Shown one piece after another: positions 9,795-18,862 of a stretch of 64,000 nt of DNA. Made by a program: the position numbers and the translations under genes. The stretch lies in assembly GCF_946479755.1 (NCBI RefSeq), contig NZ_CAMLHC010000002.1:496001-560000 (forward strand). The letters are read 5' to 3'. Source of the stretch: an uncultured Chitinophaga sp. (GTDB lineage Bacteria; Bacteroidota; Bacteroidia; Chitinophagales; Chitinophagaceae). Each line of letters opens with the position of its first letter. Positions within the stretch are counted from its first letter, which is position 1. Below the pieces are notes generated by a model. That model ran no database searches. It saw nothing but the letters and a program-made list of their open reading frames with translations, and had not been told where the DNA came from.

Positions 9795-11027
9795 TCAGGG
9801 TTTTCCCACCCATCTGTTGACCGTATTGTCCGGTCCTTCCATGACTACTTTATAGAACCCCGAAGGAATGTCTTTTACATTGATGTCCGCCTGCTCCTGT
9901 TGCAGCGGCACTTCACCGAGCAATTTGTAGTCGTCATGCCCACCGGTGTTGAAGTGATTGGTGGTGGTCACCCATATTTTCACTTTGCCTTTCTTTTCGC
10001 GGGCTTTCCACGTGAGGTGCAGCGAGCCGTTGTTCAGTGTGGCGCCGGGCTGTGTCAGCGATACTTTGCCTGTCAGCGGCGCGCCGTCCAGCTCGCGGGT
10101 ATCTTCCTGCGGGATGTTGATCTGCAGGAAACGCGCCATTGTAGGCAGGATGTCCACGATGCCGGGCTGACCGGTTTTGAAGTAATCGTTCAGGCCTTTG
10201 GCGTTGGTGACCATCCAGGTGGTGCGTTCGCGGTCTGACTGGCCGCCATGGCCTTTGCCGTTACTGGCGGTGCGGCCGTGGTCTGTGGTGATGAACAGCT
10301 GCCAGTCTTCCCCGAAGTTTTTACGGCGATATTCAATGGCGTCCCAGATGCGGCCTACCTGTGCATCCATCATGTTGATGGCGGCATAGAATTTTTCGCT
10401 GTCGCCATAGCGGTGTCCCATATCGTCGGTGTATTCGAGGTATACCCAGGTGAGGTCCGGCGCTACATTACGGACATAAGCAGCGGCGCTGTCCACCACG
10501 GCTTCATCGATCAGGTGCATGTACCAGCTGTCGTTATCGTGCGGGAAGCGGGTGGTATCTTTCTCCAGTCCGTCCACATGGTAATCTATTTTCAGGTGGC
10601 CGGTCTGCGGCAGCCCGTCGCCCACCAGTTTGGTGCGGTTATCGAGCCAGGAGGAGAAAACAGCCGTTTTCTTTTGCGGGTACGCCTGTTTGAAAAAGCG
10701 GAAGATACTGCCGTAGCTGTAGTTCTGTGCGGCAATGTCATTGTCCCACACGTTGTGTTTGTTCACCCAGGTACCTGTCAGCAGGCTGTTATAGCCTACG
10801 GCAGAGATGGTGGGTGTTTCGGAATAGCCGCCTTTTTCGCCGCCTACATGCGCGCGGGTGTAGCCGCCTACTTTGGCGATGTTACGCAGGTGGGGCGTCG
10901 GTTGTTTTTCGATGACGTCTGCCGGAATGCCATCCACGATGATAAACAGGGCTTTCTTTTTCTGCGCCTGCACCATGAGGGTGGTGCAGGAGAAAGTAAC
11001 GATTGAAAGGATAAATGTCTTTAACAT
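9795..11027 (-). CDS. alkaline-phosphatase-superfamily phosphodiesterase/phosphatase, exported
   Basis: A 410-residue hydrolase with a signal peptide (cleavage near MVQAQ, residue 22). The metal-binding opening LFIIVDGIP (Asp32), a Thr/Ser-rich nucleophile segment around residues 71-75 before LLTGTWVNKHNVWDND, the pair YTDDMGH and the final TTDHGR place it with type I phosphodiesterases / nucleotide pyrophosphatases. The last 80 residues form a small beta-rich domain that may bind substrate. It is the last gene of the second SusCD operon, 11 bases after the SusD-like gene, so it probably releases phosphate or a phospho-compound that the transporter imports. The exact substrate is unknown. Confidence 0.88.
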   Translation of the reverse strand: MLKTFILSIVTFSCTTLMVQAQKKKALFIIVDGIPADVIEKQPTPHLRNIAKVGGYTRAHVGGEKGGYSETPTISAVGYNSLLTGTWVNKHNVWDNDIAAQNYSYGSIFRFFKQAYPQKKTAVFSSWLDNRTKLVGDGLPQTGHLKIDYHVDGLEKDTTRFPHDNDSWYMHLIDEAVVDSAAAYVRNVAPDLTWVYLEYTDDMGHRYGDSEKFYAAINMMDAQVGRIWDAIEYRRKNFGEDWQLFITTDHGRTASNGKGHGGQSDRERTTWMVTNAKGLNDYFKTGQPGIVDILPTMARFLQINIPQEDTRELDGAPLTGKVSLTQPGATLNNGSLHLTWKAREKKGKVKIWVTTTNHFNTGGHDDYKLLGEVPLQQEQADINVKDIPSGFYKVVMEGPDNTVNRWVGKP

Positions 11028-11038
11028 GGGTCACATTT

Positions 11039-12499
11039 TTATTCTTTTACCAGCAGCCACATAATGCCGTTGATGTTATCGCCCTGCGGGTACTGCCGGG
11101 TAATGGCATCGCTTACGTGCTGCCTGTTGAGATTCAGCTCACTTTCAGGATACATCCAGCGTTTGGGTACTTTTTTATTGTTCAGCACCCCGTTGCCGGA
11201 AACATCGAACACCGGCAGACCAGTACGACGCTGTTCATAAAACACCTGCCAGCCGGAATTCATAAAGAAGCTGATATACTTCTGGTTAAAAATACCTTCC
11301 AGTTCCTTGCCCGTGGTCAGTTGCACGGAGGGCTGCGTAAGGTAAGCAGTGATATCAGCAGGTGCTATTTTACAAAATTCCATGGATGCCTGTATACCTT
11401 TTTTGTAAAAATCTGCTGCGTTGCCGCTGATCCAGCCGCGTACCACTGCTTCCGCCAGGATAAACTGAAGTTCTGCATATCCCAGCACAATGCTCGGCTC
11501 ATTCACCGGATCATTGTAATAGCGTTTGGCGATCTTGGAAACTTCACCGTTTACCACGCGGCTGTTGTTTTCGTCGATGGTAGCGCTGCCTTTGGCGCCG
11601 CCGTAGGCGTTAAAATCATTGTCGGGCAGCGAAGCAAATTTGGTGGCTTTCTGCGCAAAACGGAATAACCGCGGGTCTTTATGCTGTTTCAACAGGTCCA
11701 CAAAATTCTCTTCCAGGTAGAAGGCGGTCTGCATACTGTTGTTGTTATAGTAAGGGTAACGGTTGTCCTGCAGGTCCGCAAACACCAGCTGGCCGTTGTC
11801 CGTGATGCCGTTCATCAGCGGGTATTTAGCCGGATTGTTGACGATCTCGGCGAAACGTTCCTTTACTTTCAGCTTGGCGCTGCCTTCTTTTTGTGACAGG
11901 CTGATTAATACCCGCAGGGAGAAGGTATTGATCAGGCGTTTCCACTGTTCTTTTTTACCACCGTATATAACGTCGCCCCGGATCTCGCCATCGGAGGCAG
12001 CCAGCTGTTCGCCAGCGGATTTGAGCTCGTTGAGGATGTTCAGGAAGATATCTTCCTGTTTGTCATACACCGGTGTGAACGTCTCGGAAGATCCTTTCAA
12101 CGCTTCGCTGTAAGGGATATCGCCGAAGGTAAGCGTCATCCGCATAAAGAACCAGGCGCGGAAGAATTTGCCCAGCGCCAGGTACACGGGCTGATTTGTA
12201 CGGGTAGCTTCTTCTTCCATCTTTATAACCAGGCGGAGCCTGTTGAAGTCGTCGAAGCTGGAACGCTGCCAGTTGTAATACTGGTTGGCATCGATCCCGT
12301 CGGTATTAACGAGGTACCGCGATGCGAACGCGCCGGAGGTGCTGATGTCATTGAAAGCTTTGGTTTCAATATTGGTCAGCAACAGTTCGGGTGTGGACTG
12401 CGTGGGTTTATTCGGATCTGTCTGGAAGTGCTCAAACTTCTTGCAACTGCTGAAAGCGGCTGCCAGCAAACAAAATATGACAATTGATAGTTTTCGCAT
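11039..12499 (-). CDS. SusD-like outer-membrane lipoprotein (SusD/RagB-like family 2)
   Basis: A 486-residue lipoprotein with lipobox AFSSC (Cys19). The N-terminal KKFEHFQTDPNKPTQSTPE is characteristic of the SusD-like group in which DPN precedes the first helices, and the helical body includes RAWFFMRMTLTFGDIPYSEA. It should form the substrate-binding lid of the SusC encoded ten bases upstream. This group is distinct from the RagB/SusD form at 6237, so the two transport systems of the window are not recent duplicates. Confidence 0.92.
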   Translation of the reverse strand: MRKLSIVIFCLLAAAFSSCKKFEHFQTDPNKPTQSTPELLLTNIETKAFNDISTSGAFASRYLVNTDGIDANQYYNWQRSSFDDFNRLRLVIKMEEEATRTNQPVYLALGKFFRAWFFMRMTLTFGDIPYSEALKGSSETFTPVYDKQEDIFLNILNELKSAGEQLAASDGEIRGDVIYGGKKEQWKRLINTFSLRVLISLSQKEGSAKLKVKERFAEIVNNPAKYPLMNGITDNGQLVFADLQDNRYPYYNNNSMQTAFYLEENFVDLLKQHKDPRLFRFAQKATKFASLPDNDFNAYGGAKGSATIDENNSRVVNGEVSKIAKRYYNDPVNEPSIVLGYAELQFILAEAVVRGWISGNAADFYKKGIQASMEFCKIAPADITAYLTQPSVQLTTGKELEGIFNQKYISFFMNSGWQVFYEQRRTGLPVFDVSGNGVLNNKKVPKRWMYPESELNLNRQHVSDAITRQYPQGDNINGIMWLLVKE

Positions 12500-12509
12500 G
12501 ATGCTGTGA

Positions 12510-15500
12510 TTAGAACTTTAAATTCAGGTTGAAACCCATACTGCGGGAAGATGGCGTTTGCAGGTTATCGCTTCCTGTATCCGGGTCAACATTCGGTAAC
12601 CTGGAGAACAACAGCAGGTTACGTCCCACCAGTGACAGCGAGGCGTCCCTGATAAACGTTCTGCTCATCCATTTTCCGGGTAGCTGCCAGGTGAAGTTCA
12701 CTTCACGCAGCTTCAGGAAAGTCTGGGAGTAGTAGTTGTTATTGGTATTGGCGTTGTTGCTGGTGTTGATCATATAATCGATGTAGTTCACTGCTTTGGT
12801 ATTGGGAGCGAACTTGCGGCTGTCGGAGATGATATTGCCGTCGGCATCGTATTGAATATCGCCGGAAGTGACGATTACGCCGGGACCTACGTAGGTGTTT
12901 TTACCGGCATTAGCGTCGTCCCTGAAGGGGTTGACCGTTCCCGGATGGGTACCGCCCCACCACATTTTGGCGTTGGTAGTAGAGTAGATCAGCCCGCCGA
13001 TGCGGCCGTCCACCAGGAAACGCAGGGTGAACTGTTTGTACCGGAAAGTGTTTTCCATGCCATACGTCCAGTCAGGATCGGCGTTGCCGATGAAGCGCTG
13101 ATAGGGATCGCTTTTAGGGAAACCGTTGTTTTCGTATACGATGTTGCCGGAAGGGTCTTTTTCATAAACATAGTCGAAGATCCTGTCCATACGCTCGCCT
13201 ACCCTGATTTTATTCAGTTCGGCAGCGCCGCCGTAGATCTCTTTCAATACACGTTTGTATTTGCTGAAGTTAACCATCACGTCCCAACGGAAATCGCTGC
13301 TGCGTACAGGTGTTCCTGTGAGCATGAACTCCCAGCCGGTGCGCATAAACACGTTACCGTTTAAGAGGTAGGAGCCGTAGCCGCTGCTGCTGGCTACCGG
13401 CAGCTTTACAATGTTGTTATAATCACGGGCCCGGTAGTAGGTCACGTCCAGGCCTATACGATTGTCGAGCAGCTTGGTTTCCAGGCCGGCCTCCCATGCG
13501 CCGGTTGTCTGCGGGTGTATATTCGGATTGCGCAGCATGTCGCTGAATGTCAGGGAAGGGATGCCATTCCATTTAATACCCTTGTCGTAGGTAGACAGGT
13601 GGGAATAGGTATAGTCATTGTTCACCGTGGCGAGCACGCCGCTGGAAACCTGTGACCATGAGCCTCTGGCTTTCAGGTAAGACAGCCACTTCGGCATCTT
13701 CACCAGTTCGGACACCACCACCGATCCGGAAACGGAAGGATAGAAGAAGGAATTGTTAGAGACGGGCAGGGTGGAGATTTTGTCATTACGCCCGGTAAGC
13801 GACAGATAAAAAGCGCCCATAAATTCCATATCCACAAAACCATAAATACTGCTGGTCCTTCTTTCTTCGATGAAGTTGTTGCCCTGGATGGGATTGGCGG
13901 AGTTGTCGAGGTTGTAAAAACCGGGGATGGTAAGGCCGTCTGTGTTGCTTCTCTGGTATTTATCGTTACGATAGTAATTGGAACCACCCACTTCCGCATG
14001 TACCGCAAAGTTTTTGCTGAAGGTATGCTGGTAGCGGCCGATCAGGTCCGTCACAATGTCGAAGTAGTTTTGGGAGCGGACGATATAGTTACCCCTGGAC
14101 TTGCTGCTGTAGCCGATATAACTGGCTGGTTCTTTTGTGTCTTCATTCAGGCCGAAGGCGTTGACGCCGGAACGCAGTTTCACGCTGAAATCGCGGTTGA
14201 TCTTATAATCCAGCGTCATGGAACCGAAGGTATTGTTCTTGTAATAACCTGTCAGCAGTTCATACGCCTGGAAGTAAGGGTTGTTATACCACGATGTGTT
14301 ATAGTTGCGTTGTTGCAGGTTTTGTTTTCCGGGTGCCCAGTAGTCGCGCAGGTCGCGGATGTCCACATCGGAGCCGGTCCACAATACCAGGTTGTAGAGG
14401 TAGTTGGTAGGTCCGTAGCCGACGGTGGGATAGTTATCGGAATATTGCCGGTTGTAGGTAATGCGGGCATCTACGTTCAGCCTGTCGGTCAGGTTGTAGT
14501 TACCGGCGATGCTGAAAGAGCTGTTGTTGAGTTGTGTGTTGGGTACTACACCCAGTTGATAGATGTGCGAGGCTGAAGCGCGGAAGTTGCCTTTGTCGCT
14601 GGACTGGGTAATACTGAGGCTGTTGGTGGAAATCATGCCGGTGCGGAAGAAGTTACGTACGTTGTTTTTTCCGCGGGACACGAAAGGCAGCGGCACCGGT
14701 TTCCCGGTGGCAGGGTCTATGGGACTGTTGTACTGGGGTGTTTCCCAGTAGCCGCTGGGGGTAGAAGGATCTTTCTGGTCCAGCTTGGGGCCCCATATCC
14801 AGCCGGAGCCTTCGGTGCCGCCGCCGGAGCCGTCCACATAGGCGTATTTGCCTTTGGCGCCGTTGCCGTAGGTGGTCTGCACGTCGGGGATACGGATGAA
14901 AGAGGGCTGGAACATGGTAGAGGAGTTGAAGTCTACCGACAGCTCTTTCCCTTTTCCTCTTTTGGTGGTGATCATCAGTGCGCCGAACTGGCCGATGGAG
15001 CCGTAGAGGGCGGAGGCGGAGGTGCCTTTGAGCACGTTGATGCTTTCCACGTCGTCGGGGTTTACTTTCCACATATCGGCCGTCTGATCGGGGATACCGT
15101 CTATTACGATCAGGGGTTTCTGCCCGCGCAGCTGGATGGTGGCGTCGCGGAACATATCGGTGGAGTTGCGTATCACGAGACCGGCTACACGACCGGTGAG
15201 GGAGCCTATCAGGTTGGGCTCCCGGGCTTTGGTCATGTTATCGCCCTTCACGGTTTGTACGGCGTATCCCAGCGATTTCTTCTCTTTCTGGATGCCGAGG
15301 GCGGTCACCACCACTTCGCTGAGGCCGGCCACATCCTGCTGGAGGGCCACGTCTATCTGTGTGCGGCCGTTCACCGGTATTTCCAGTGGTTTGTAGCCCA
15401 CGAGGGAGAAGCGCAGTACATCACCTTCCTCCACGCCGGAGAGGGTATAGCGTCCTGTTTCGTTGGTGTTGGTGCCCTTTGTTTTTCCTTTGATGGAGAT

Positions 15501-15935
15501 GATGGCGCCGGGCAGGGGACTGTTGTCTTTAGCATCGGTAACAGCGCCTTTGACGGTGATCTGCGCCACGGCGTGACCGGCATTGGGCAGGGCTTTCACC
15601 GCATAATAATTGCCTTGTATCGGCTCACAGGTGAGGCCATAAGGGCGTAACAGCGCGGGTAGCTCCGTGGCTACGCCGGCCTGCTGCATTCTTTTGAAGA
15701 GCTGCGCGCTGACGGACTTACCGTTAAGGATGGCGCTGTTATAGCTGAAATTAACGTGATGTGTATTTTCCAGTACAGGGAATACCTCGGACAACGAATA
15801 AGTTTCGCGTGTATGTTGTCTGGTGGTTCCTTTGGCCATCACGTCCTGCGCTTGCGTCGTAGTAAGCGGCACAGCGGGCATCAGGCACAATAAGATCCCT
15901 ACTACCTTATGATGTATAAGTAGTTTTCGTTGCAT
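12510..15935 (-). CDS. SusC/RagA-type TonB-linked transporter with STN domain (second system)
   Basis: A 1141-residue outer-membrane importer: signal peptide (residues 1-30), STN domain (about 40-115, SLSEVFPVLENTHHVNFSY), carboxypeptidase-regulatory-like domain (VKGAVTDAKDNSPLPGAIIS), plug and barrel ending NLNLKF. The plug has IQLRGQKPLIVIDGIP and then ALYGSIGQFGALMITTKRG, where most SusC proteins have a GxRGANGV loop; this variant is noted as odd. The STN domain couples it to the FecR/sigma pair upstream. Substrate is not known, but the phosphatase in the same operon suggests a phosphorylated compound. Confidence 0.94.
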   Translation of the reverse strand: MQRKLLIHHKVVGILLCLMPAVPLTTTQAQDVMAKGTTRQHTRETYSLSEVFPVLENTHHVNFSYNSAILNGKSVSAQLFKRMQQAGVATELPALLRPYGLTCEPIQGNYYAVKALPNAGHAVAQITVKGAVTDAKDNSPLPGAIISIKGKTKGTNTNETGRYTLSGVEEGDVLRFSLVGYKPLEIPVNGRTQIDVALQQDVAGLSEVVVTALGIQKEKKSLGYAVQTVKGDNMTKAREPNLIGSLTGRVAGLVIRNSTDMFRDATIQLRGQKPLIVIDGIPDQTADMWKVNPDDVESINVLKGTSASALYGSIGQFGALMITTKRGKGKELSVDFNSSTMFQPSFIRIPDVQTTYGNGAKGKYAYVDGSGGGTEGSGWIWGPKLDQKDPSTPSGYWETPQYNSPIDPATGKPVPLPFVSRGKNNVRNFFRTGMISTNSLSITQSSDKGNFRASASHIYQLGVVPNTQLNNSSFSIAGNYNLTDRLNVDARITYNRQYSDNYPTVGYGPTNYLYNLVLWTGSDVDIRDLRDYWAPGKQNLQQRNYNTSWYNNPYFQAYELLTGYYKNNTFGSMTLDYKINRDFSVKLRSGVNAFGLNEDTKEPASYIGYSSKSRGNYIVRSQNYFDIVTDLIGRYQHTFSKNFAVHAEVGGSNYYRNDKYQRSNTDGLTIPGFYNLDNSANPIQGNNFIEERRTSSIYGFVDMEFMGAFYLSLTGRNDKISTLPVSNNSFFYPSVSGSVVVSELVKMPKWLSYLKARGSWSQVSSGVLATVNNDYTYSHLSTYDKGIKWNGIPSLTFSDMLRNPNIHPQTTGAWEAGLETKLLDNRIGLDVTYYRARDYNNIVKLPVASSSGYGSYLLNGNVFMRTGWEFMLTGTPVRSSDFRWDVMVNFSKYKRVLKEIYGGAAELNKIRVGERMDRIFDYVYEKDPSGNIVYENNGFPKSDPYQRFIGNADPDWTYGMENTFRYKQFTLRFLVDGRIGGLIYSTTNAKMWWGGTHPGTVNPFRDDANAGKNTYVGPGVIVTSGDIQYDADGNIISDSRKFAPNTKAVNYIDYMINTSNNANTNNNYYSQTFLKLREVNFTWQLPGKWMSRTFIRDASLSLVGRNLLLFSRLPNVDPDTGSDNLQTPSSRSMGFNLNLKF

Positions 15936-15981
15936 AAAATGCGTTTTAATAAAAATCCCGGGTTCGTTTAGGTGGTAACGA

Positions 15982-16959
15982 TCACCTGGCCAGCATAATC
16001 ATTACCTGGTTGTTGTGTTTATCGATTCTGATATCAAGAGATTTGGTAAGAATATTCAGCAGCACGTCCAGGTCGTTGGCGGGCGTGGTGCCGGTAAATT
16101 GTAATTGCGACAGTTGTGGGGCAGTAAAAGTGACTTCAGCCCCGAATTGTTCTTCAATAAAATCGGCTATATCTTCCAGTGTCGCGTCACGGAACACTTT
16201 CTGGTTGTCTTTCCAGGAGGTGAGCTGCAGCGTATCGGCGTGCTGGCGGAACAGTTCACTGTTGCCCGGCCGGTAGCTGGCCATTTCCCCTGGCAGGAGT
16301 ATCAGCGTATGTTCGTTACTGTTGACTTTCACTTTTCCGCTGTTGAGTACTACCTGTGTACCTTTCGGGCGGGCGGCCACATGGAAGCGGGTGCCCAGTA
16401 CCTGTACGGTGAGCTGCTCCCCGGCATGTACCAGGAACTTTCCCGCGGCGTCGGGGGCTACGTCAAAAAAAGCCTGCCCGTTGACCCACACCTCGCGCGC
16501 ACCCGGTTGCCATCCTGCGCTGTCGTATTGCAGCATGGAATTGGCGTTCAGGGTAACGATGGTGCCGTCTGGCAGCGTGATTGTTTTCATACTGCCGTAA
16601 CCGGTAGACACTGCCGCCAGTACCGGTTTTTGTTGCACCGGACGATACAGCAGCACTACTGCTGCGGCCACGGCTGCTGCGGCGGCGGAAACGGCCGCGA
16701 TCCTGCGTATCAACGTGCGGCGGCGTGCCGGCTGCGGCACGGGGGCCGTCATCACGGAAAGCTGCTGAAACACCCTTGCGGTGGCAGCGGCATCCATCAC
16801 CGGGGCCGGTATATCTTCCAGTTCATCGGGCAGCGGCAACAGCGCTTCCTGGTCTTCCTGCCGGAGAAACGCGATCAGCGCTGTGGTCTCTTCGGGTGTA
16901 ATGGAACCATTCGCATGCTTCTTAAACAACGCTTTTATATATGCCGGGTCCGGGTACAT
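15982..16959 (-). CDS. FecR-family anti-sigma factor (second system)
   Basis: A 325-residue inner-membrane regulator. The cytoplasmic part covers 1-85, an Ala/Val-rich membrane helix about 87-105, the periplasmic FecR domain about 115-230 (ITLPDGTIVTLNANSMLQYD, WVNGQAFFDV), and a DUF4974-like C-terminus about 250-325. It is shorter than the FecR at 1673 and clearly divergent from it. It lies between its sigma factor and SusC and should relay the SusC STN signal to that sigma factor. Confidence 0.92.
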   Translation of the reverse strand: MYPDPAYIKALFKKHANGSITPEETTALIAFLRQEDQEALLPLPDELEDIPAPVMDAAATARVFQQLSVMTAPVPQPARRRTLIRRIAAVSAAAAAVAAAVVLLYRPVQQKPVLAAVSTGYGSMKTITLPDGTIVTLNANSMLQYDSAGWQPGAREVWVNGQAFFDVAPDAAGKFLVHAGEQLTVQVLGTRFHVAARPKGTQVVLNSGKVKVNSNEHTLILLPGEMASYRPGNSELFRQHADTLQLTSWKDNQKVFRDATLEDIADFIEEQFGAEVTFTAPQLSQLQFTGTTPANDLDVLLNILTKSLDIRIDKHNNQVMIMLAR

Positions 16960-17036
16960 CGGTGTGCTTTATTATATGATACAATTGAAAAAAAAGAAAG
17001 GACGATCCGGAAGAAAAATATTTTTTCCGGAAGGCG

Positions 17037-17618
17037 TTAGTTATTTTCGATATACCAGAGAAAAAGGAGAAAAAACACCTGGTGCGTGTGAAGCTGCTGG
17101 CGGAGGAAACGGCTGGCTTTTACGATCTGGTCTTTGACTGTATTCCGGGAGATGCCCAGGCGGAGGGCTATTTCTTCATGGGAGAGCCCTTCGATGCGAC
17201 TGAGACAGAATATCAGCTTCCGTTGCGGCGGCAGCATGTCCAATACCCGGCTTTTGACCCGTTGCAGGTCTGCGGCGTTCACCGCTTCTTCGGTGCTGTT
17301 GACGGCCACAGGCTGATGCCGGAACACAGATTGCCGGAGATCTTCATCCAGGGCGGCTTTTTTTAAGATATTGAAAACACAGTGCCGGACGGCGGTATGC
17401 AGGTAAGCCCGGATGGAAAGGGTGGGATCGAGCTGCTGCCGGTTGATCCATACCTTCATGAACACCTCCTGGACCGCCTCTTCTGCCATTTCTGTTGAAC
17501 GGCATAACTTACAGGCATATCCGAAGAGCGCGTCCTTATAGGCATAGAACAGCTCCTGAAACGCGGTAGCATCCCCCTCTTTTATTTTAGATATACATTC
17601 CACTCCTAATTGACTCAT
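17037..17618 (-). CDS. ECF-type RNA polymerase sigma factor (second system)
   Basis: A 193-residue ECF sigma factor. Region 2 covers about residues 20-90 (FQELFYAYKDALFGYA, then EEAVQEVFMKVW) and region 4 about 128-175 (LPPQRKLIFCLSRIEGLSHEEI with helix-turn-helix LGISRNTVKDQI). A hydrophobic C-terminal tail (VFFLLFLWYI) follows. It heads the operon sigma-FecR-SusC-SusD-phosphatase on the minus strand and is divergent from the Nif3-like gene. Confidence 0.93.
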   Translation of the reverse strand: MSQLGVECISKIKEGDATAFQELFYAYKDALFGYACKLCRSTEMAEEAVQEVFMKVWINRQQLDPTLSIRAYLHTAVRHCVFNILKKAALDEDLRQSVFRHQPVAVNSTEEAVNAADLQRVKSRVLDMLPPQRKLIFCLSRIEGLSHEEIALRLGISRNTVKDQIVKASRFLRQQLHTHQVFFLLFLWYIENN

Positions 17619-17887
17619 GACGATATGAGGTACAAAAATCAGAACTAATTATTACCTGAATATTAAGGATCAATTAAAAATACACAAAACGTCCACTGAG
17701 ATTCTGGTGATTTTGGCGCTTCCTGGCTTTTGGAGAACTAACCGGGGATTAAGTTAATATAAAAAAGAATAATCCGCCCGGAAAAATTTCCGGGGACTTA
17801 TGTATCTTATCCGCCCCGCGTCCATGAGTATATACCTGCTGGCAAGGCTTTGTCTGACCATATTTTTTAGCTATTTTTCATACAAAC

Positions 17888-18796
17888 ATGCCACTTATGA
17901 CATCAACTGGAATCAGCCGGAGAATGTTTCTTTCTTCCGGCGCTGTCCTTGCCGGATCAGCTGTCCTTGCCGGAAGCCCTTTGAAAAACTGGTCCTTTGC
18001 GGAGGAAACACCCACCGTCGGACAGCTCATCGATGCTTTTATTGCACAGGTGCCCTCCGGCGCTATCCCCCATACGGTTGATACCCTGAAAGCGGGCTCC
18101 CGTGATACAAAAGTCACGGGTGTAGTCACCACTATGTTCGCCACCATAGAAGTGATCCGCAAAGCCATCGAACTAAAGGCCAATTTTATCATCGCGCACG
18201 AACCTACTTTTTATAATCACCTCGATGACGTGAACTGGCTGCAGCAGGACGATGTTTATCAATATAAAAAGGCATTACTGGAGAAACACGGGATAGCGGT
18301 GTGGCGCAACCATGATTACATCCACGCCCATCATCCCGACGGGGTGAGCAAAGGGGTGGAAGATGTGCTGGGCTGGCGGCAATGGGCGGTAAAAGACCAG
18401 CCGGTGTACCAGCTGCCGGCGCCACGTCCGCTGAGCGGACTGATAGCGGAGTTAAAGAAAAAGCTAGGTATCGCCTCCCTGCGCTATGTAGGCGATCTGC
18501 AACAGCGCTGCCAGAAAATCCTGCTGCTGCCGGGCGCTTATGGCGGCAAAGCACAGATAGAAGCCATCGCTAAATATAAGCCGGACGTGCTCTGCTGCGG
18601 AGAAATCGCTGAATGGGAAACGGCCGAATATGTCCGCGATGCGCGCGCCAAAGGCGATCAGCTTTCGCTGGTAGTGCTGGGACATATTGCCAGTGAAGAG
18701 CCTGGCTCCGTTTATATGATCGGCTGGCTGAAACAACATTTCCCCAACGTGAAAGCCTTTCACGTGCATCCGGGCAGCTCCCTCTCTTTTGCGTAA
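17888..18796 (+). CDS. Nif3-like dinuclear metal-centre protein with Tat-type signal
   Basis: A 302-residue protein of the Nif3/NGG1p-interacting-factor family. Family motifs seen are IIAHEPTFY (matching the usual HHP metal site), NHDYIH, and the C-terminal GHIASEEPG with a final HPGSS. Nif3 proteins form hexamers with two-metal sites; the biochemical role is unsettled. The N-terminus SRRMFLSSGAVLAGSAVLAGS is a twin-arginine signal, unusual because most Nif3 proteins are cytoplasmic. A 269-base spacer separates it from the divergent sigma gene. Function remains open. Confidence 0.85.
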   Translation: MPLMTSTGISRRMFLSSGAVLAGSAVLAGSPLKNWSFAEETPTVGQLIDAFIAQVPSGAIPHTVDTLKAGSRDTKVTGVVTTMFATIEVIRKAIELKANFIIAHEPTFYNHLDDVNWLQQDDVYQYKKALLEKHGIAVWRNHDYIHAHHPDGVSKGVEDVLGWRQWAVKDQPVYQLPAPRPLSGLIAELKKKLGIASLRYVGDLQQRCQKILLLPGAYGGKAQIEAIAKYKPDVLCCGEIAEWETAEYVRDARAKGDQLSLVVLGHIASEEPGSVYMIGWLKQHFPNVKAFHVHPGSSLSFA

Positions 18797-18803
18797 AAAG
18801 AAA

Positions 18804-18840
18804 TTGCCTTCAGCGACACCACGTGTGTTGCTGAAGGCAA
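18804..18840. terminator. bidirectional terminator between Nif3-like gene and TonB receptor
   Basis: A 16-pair stem (18804-18819 with 18825-18840, one G-T pair) lies between two convergent stop codons, with short A/T runs on either side. Confidence 0.88.
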
Positions 18841-18862
18841 ATAGAGGTTAAATGGTCCTGCG

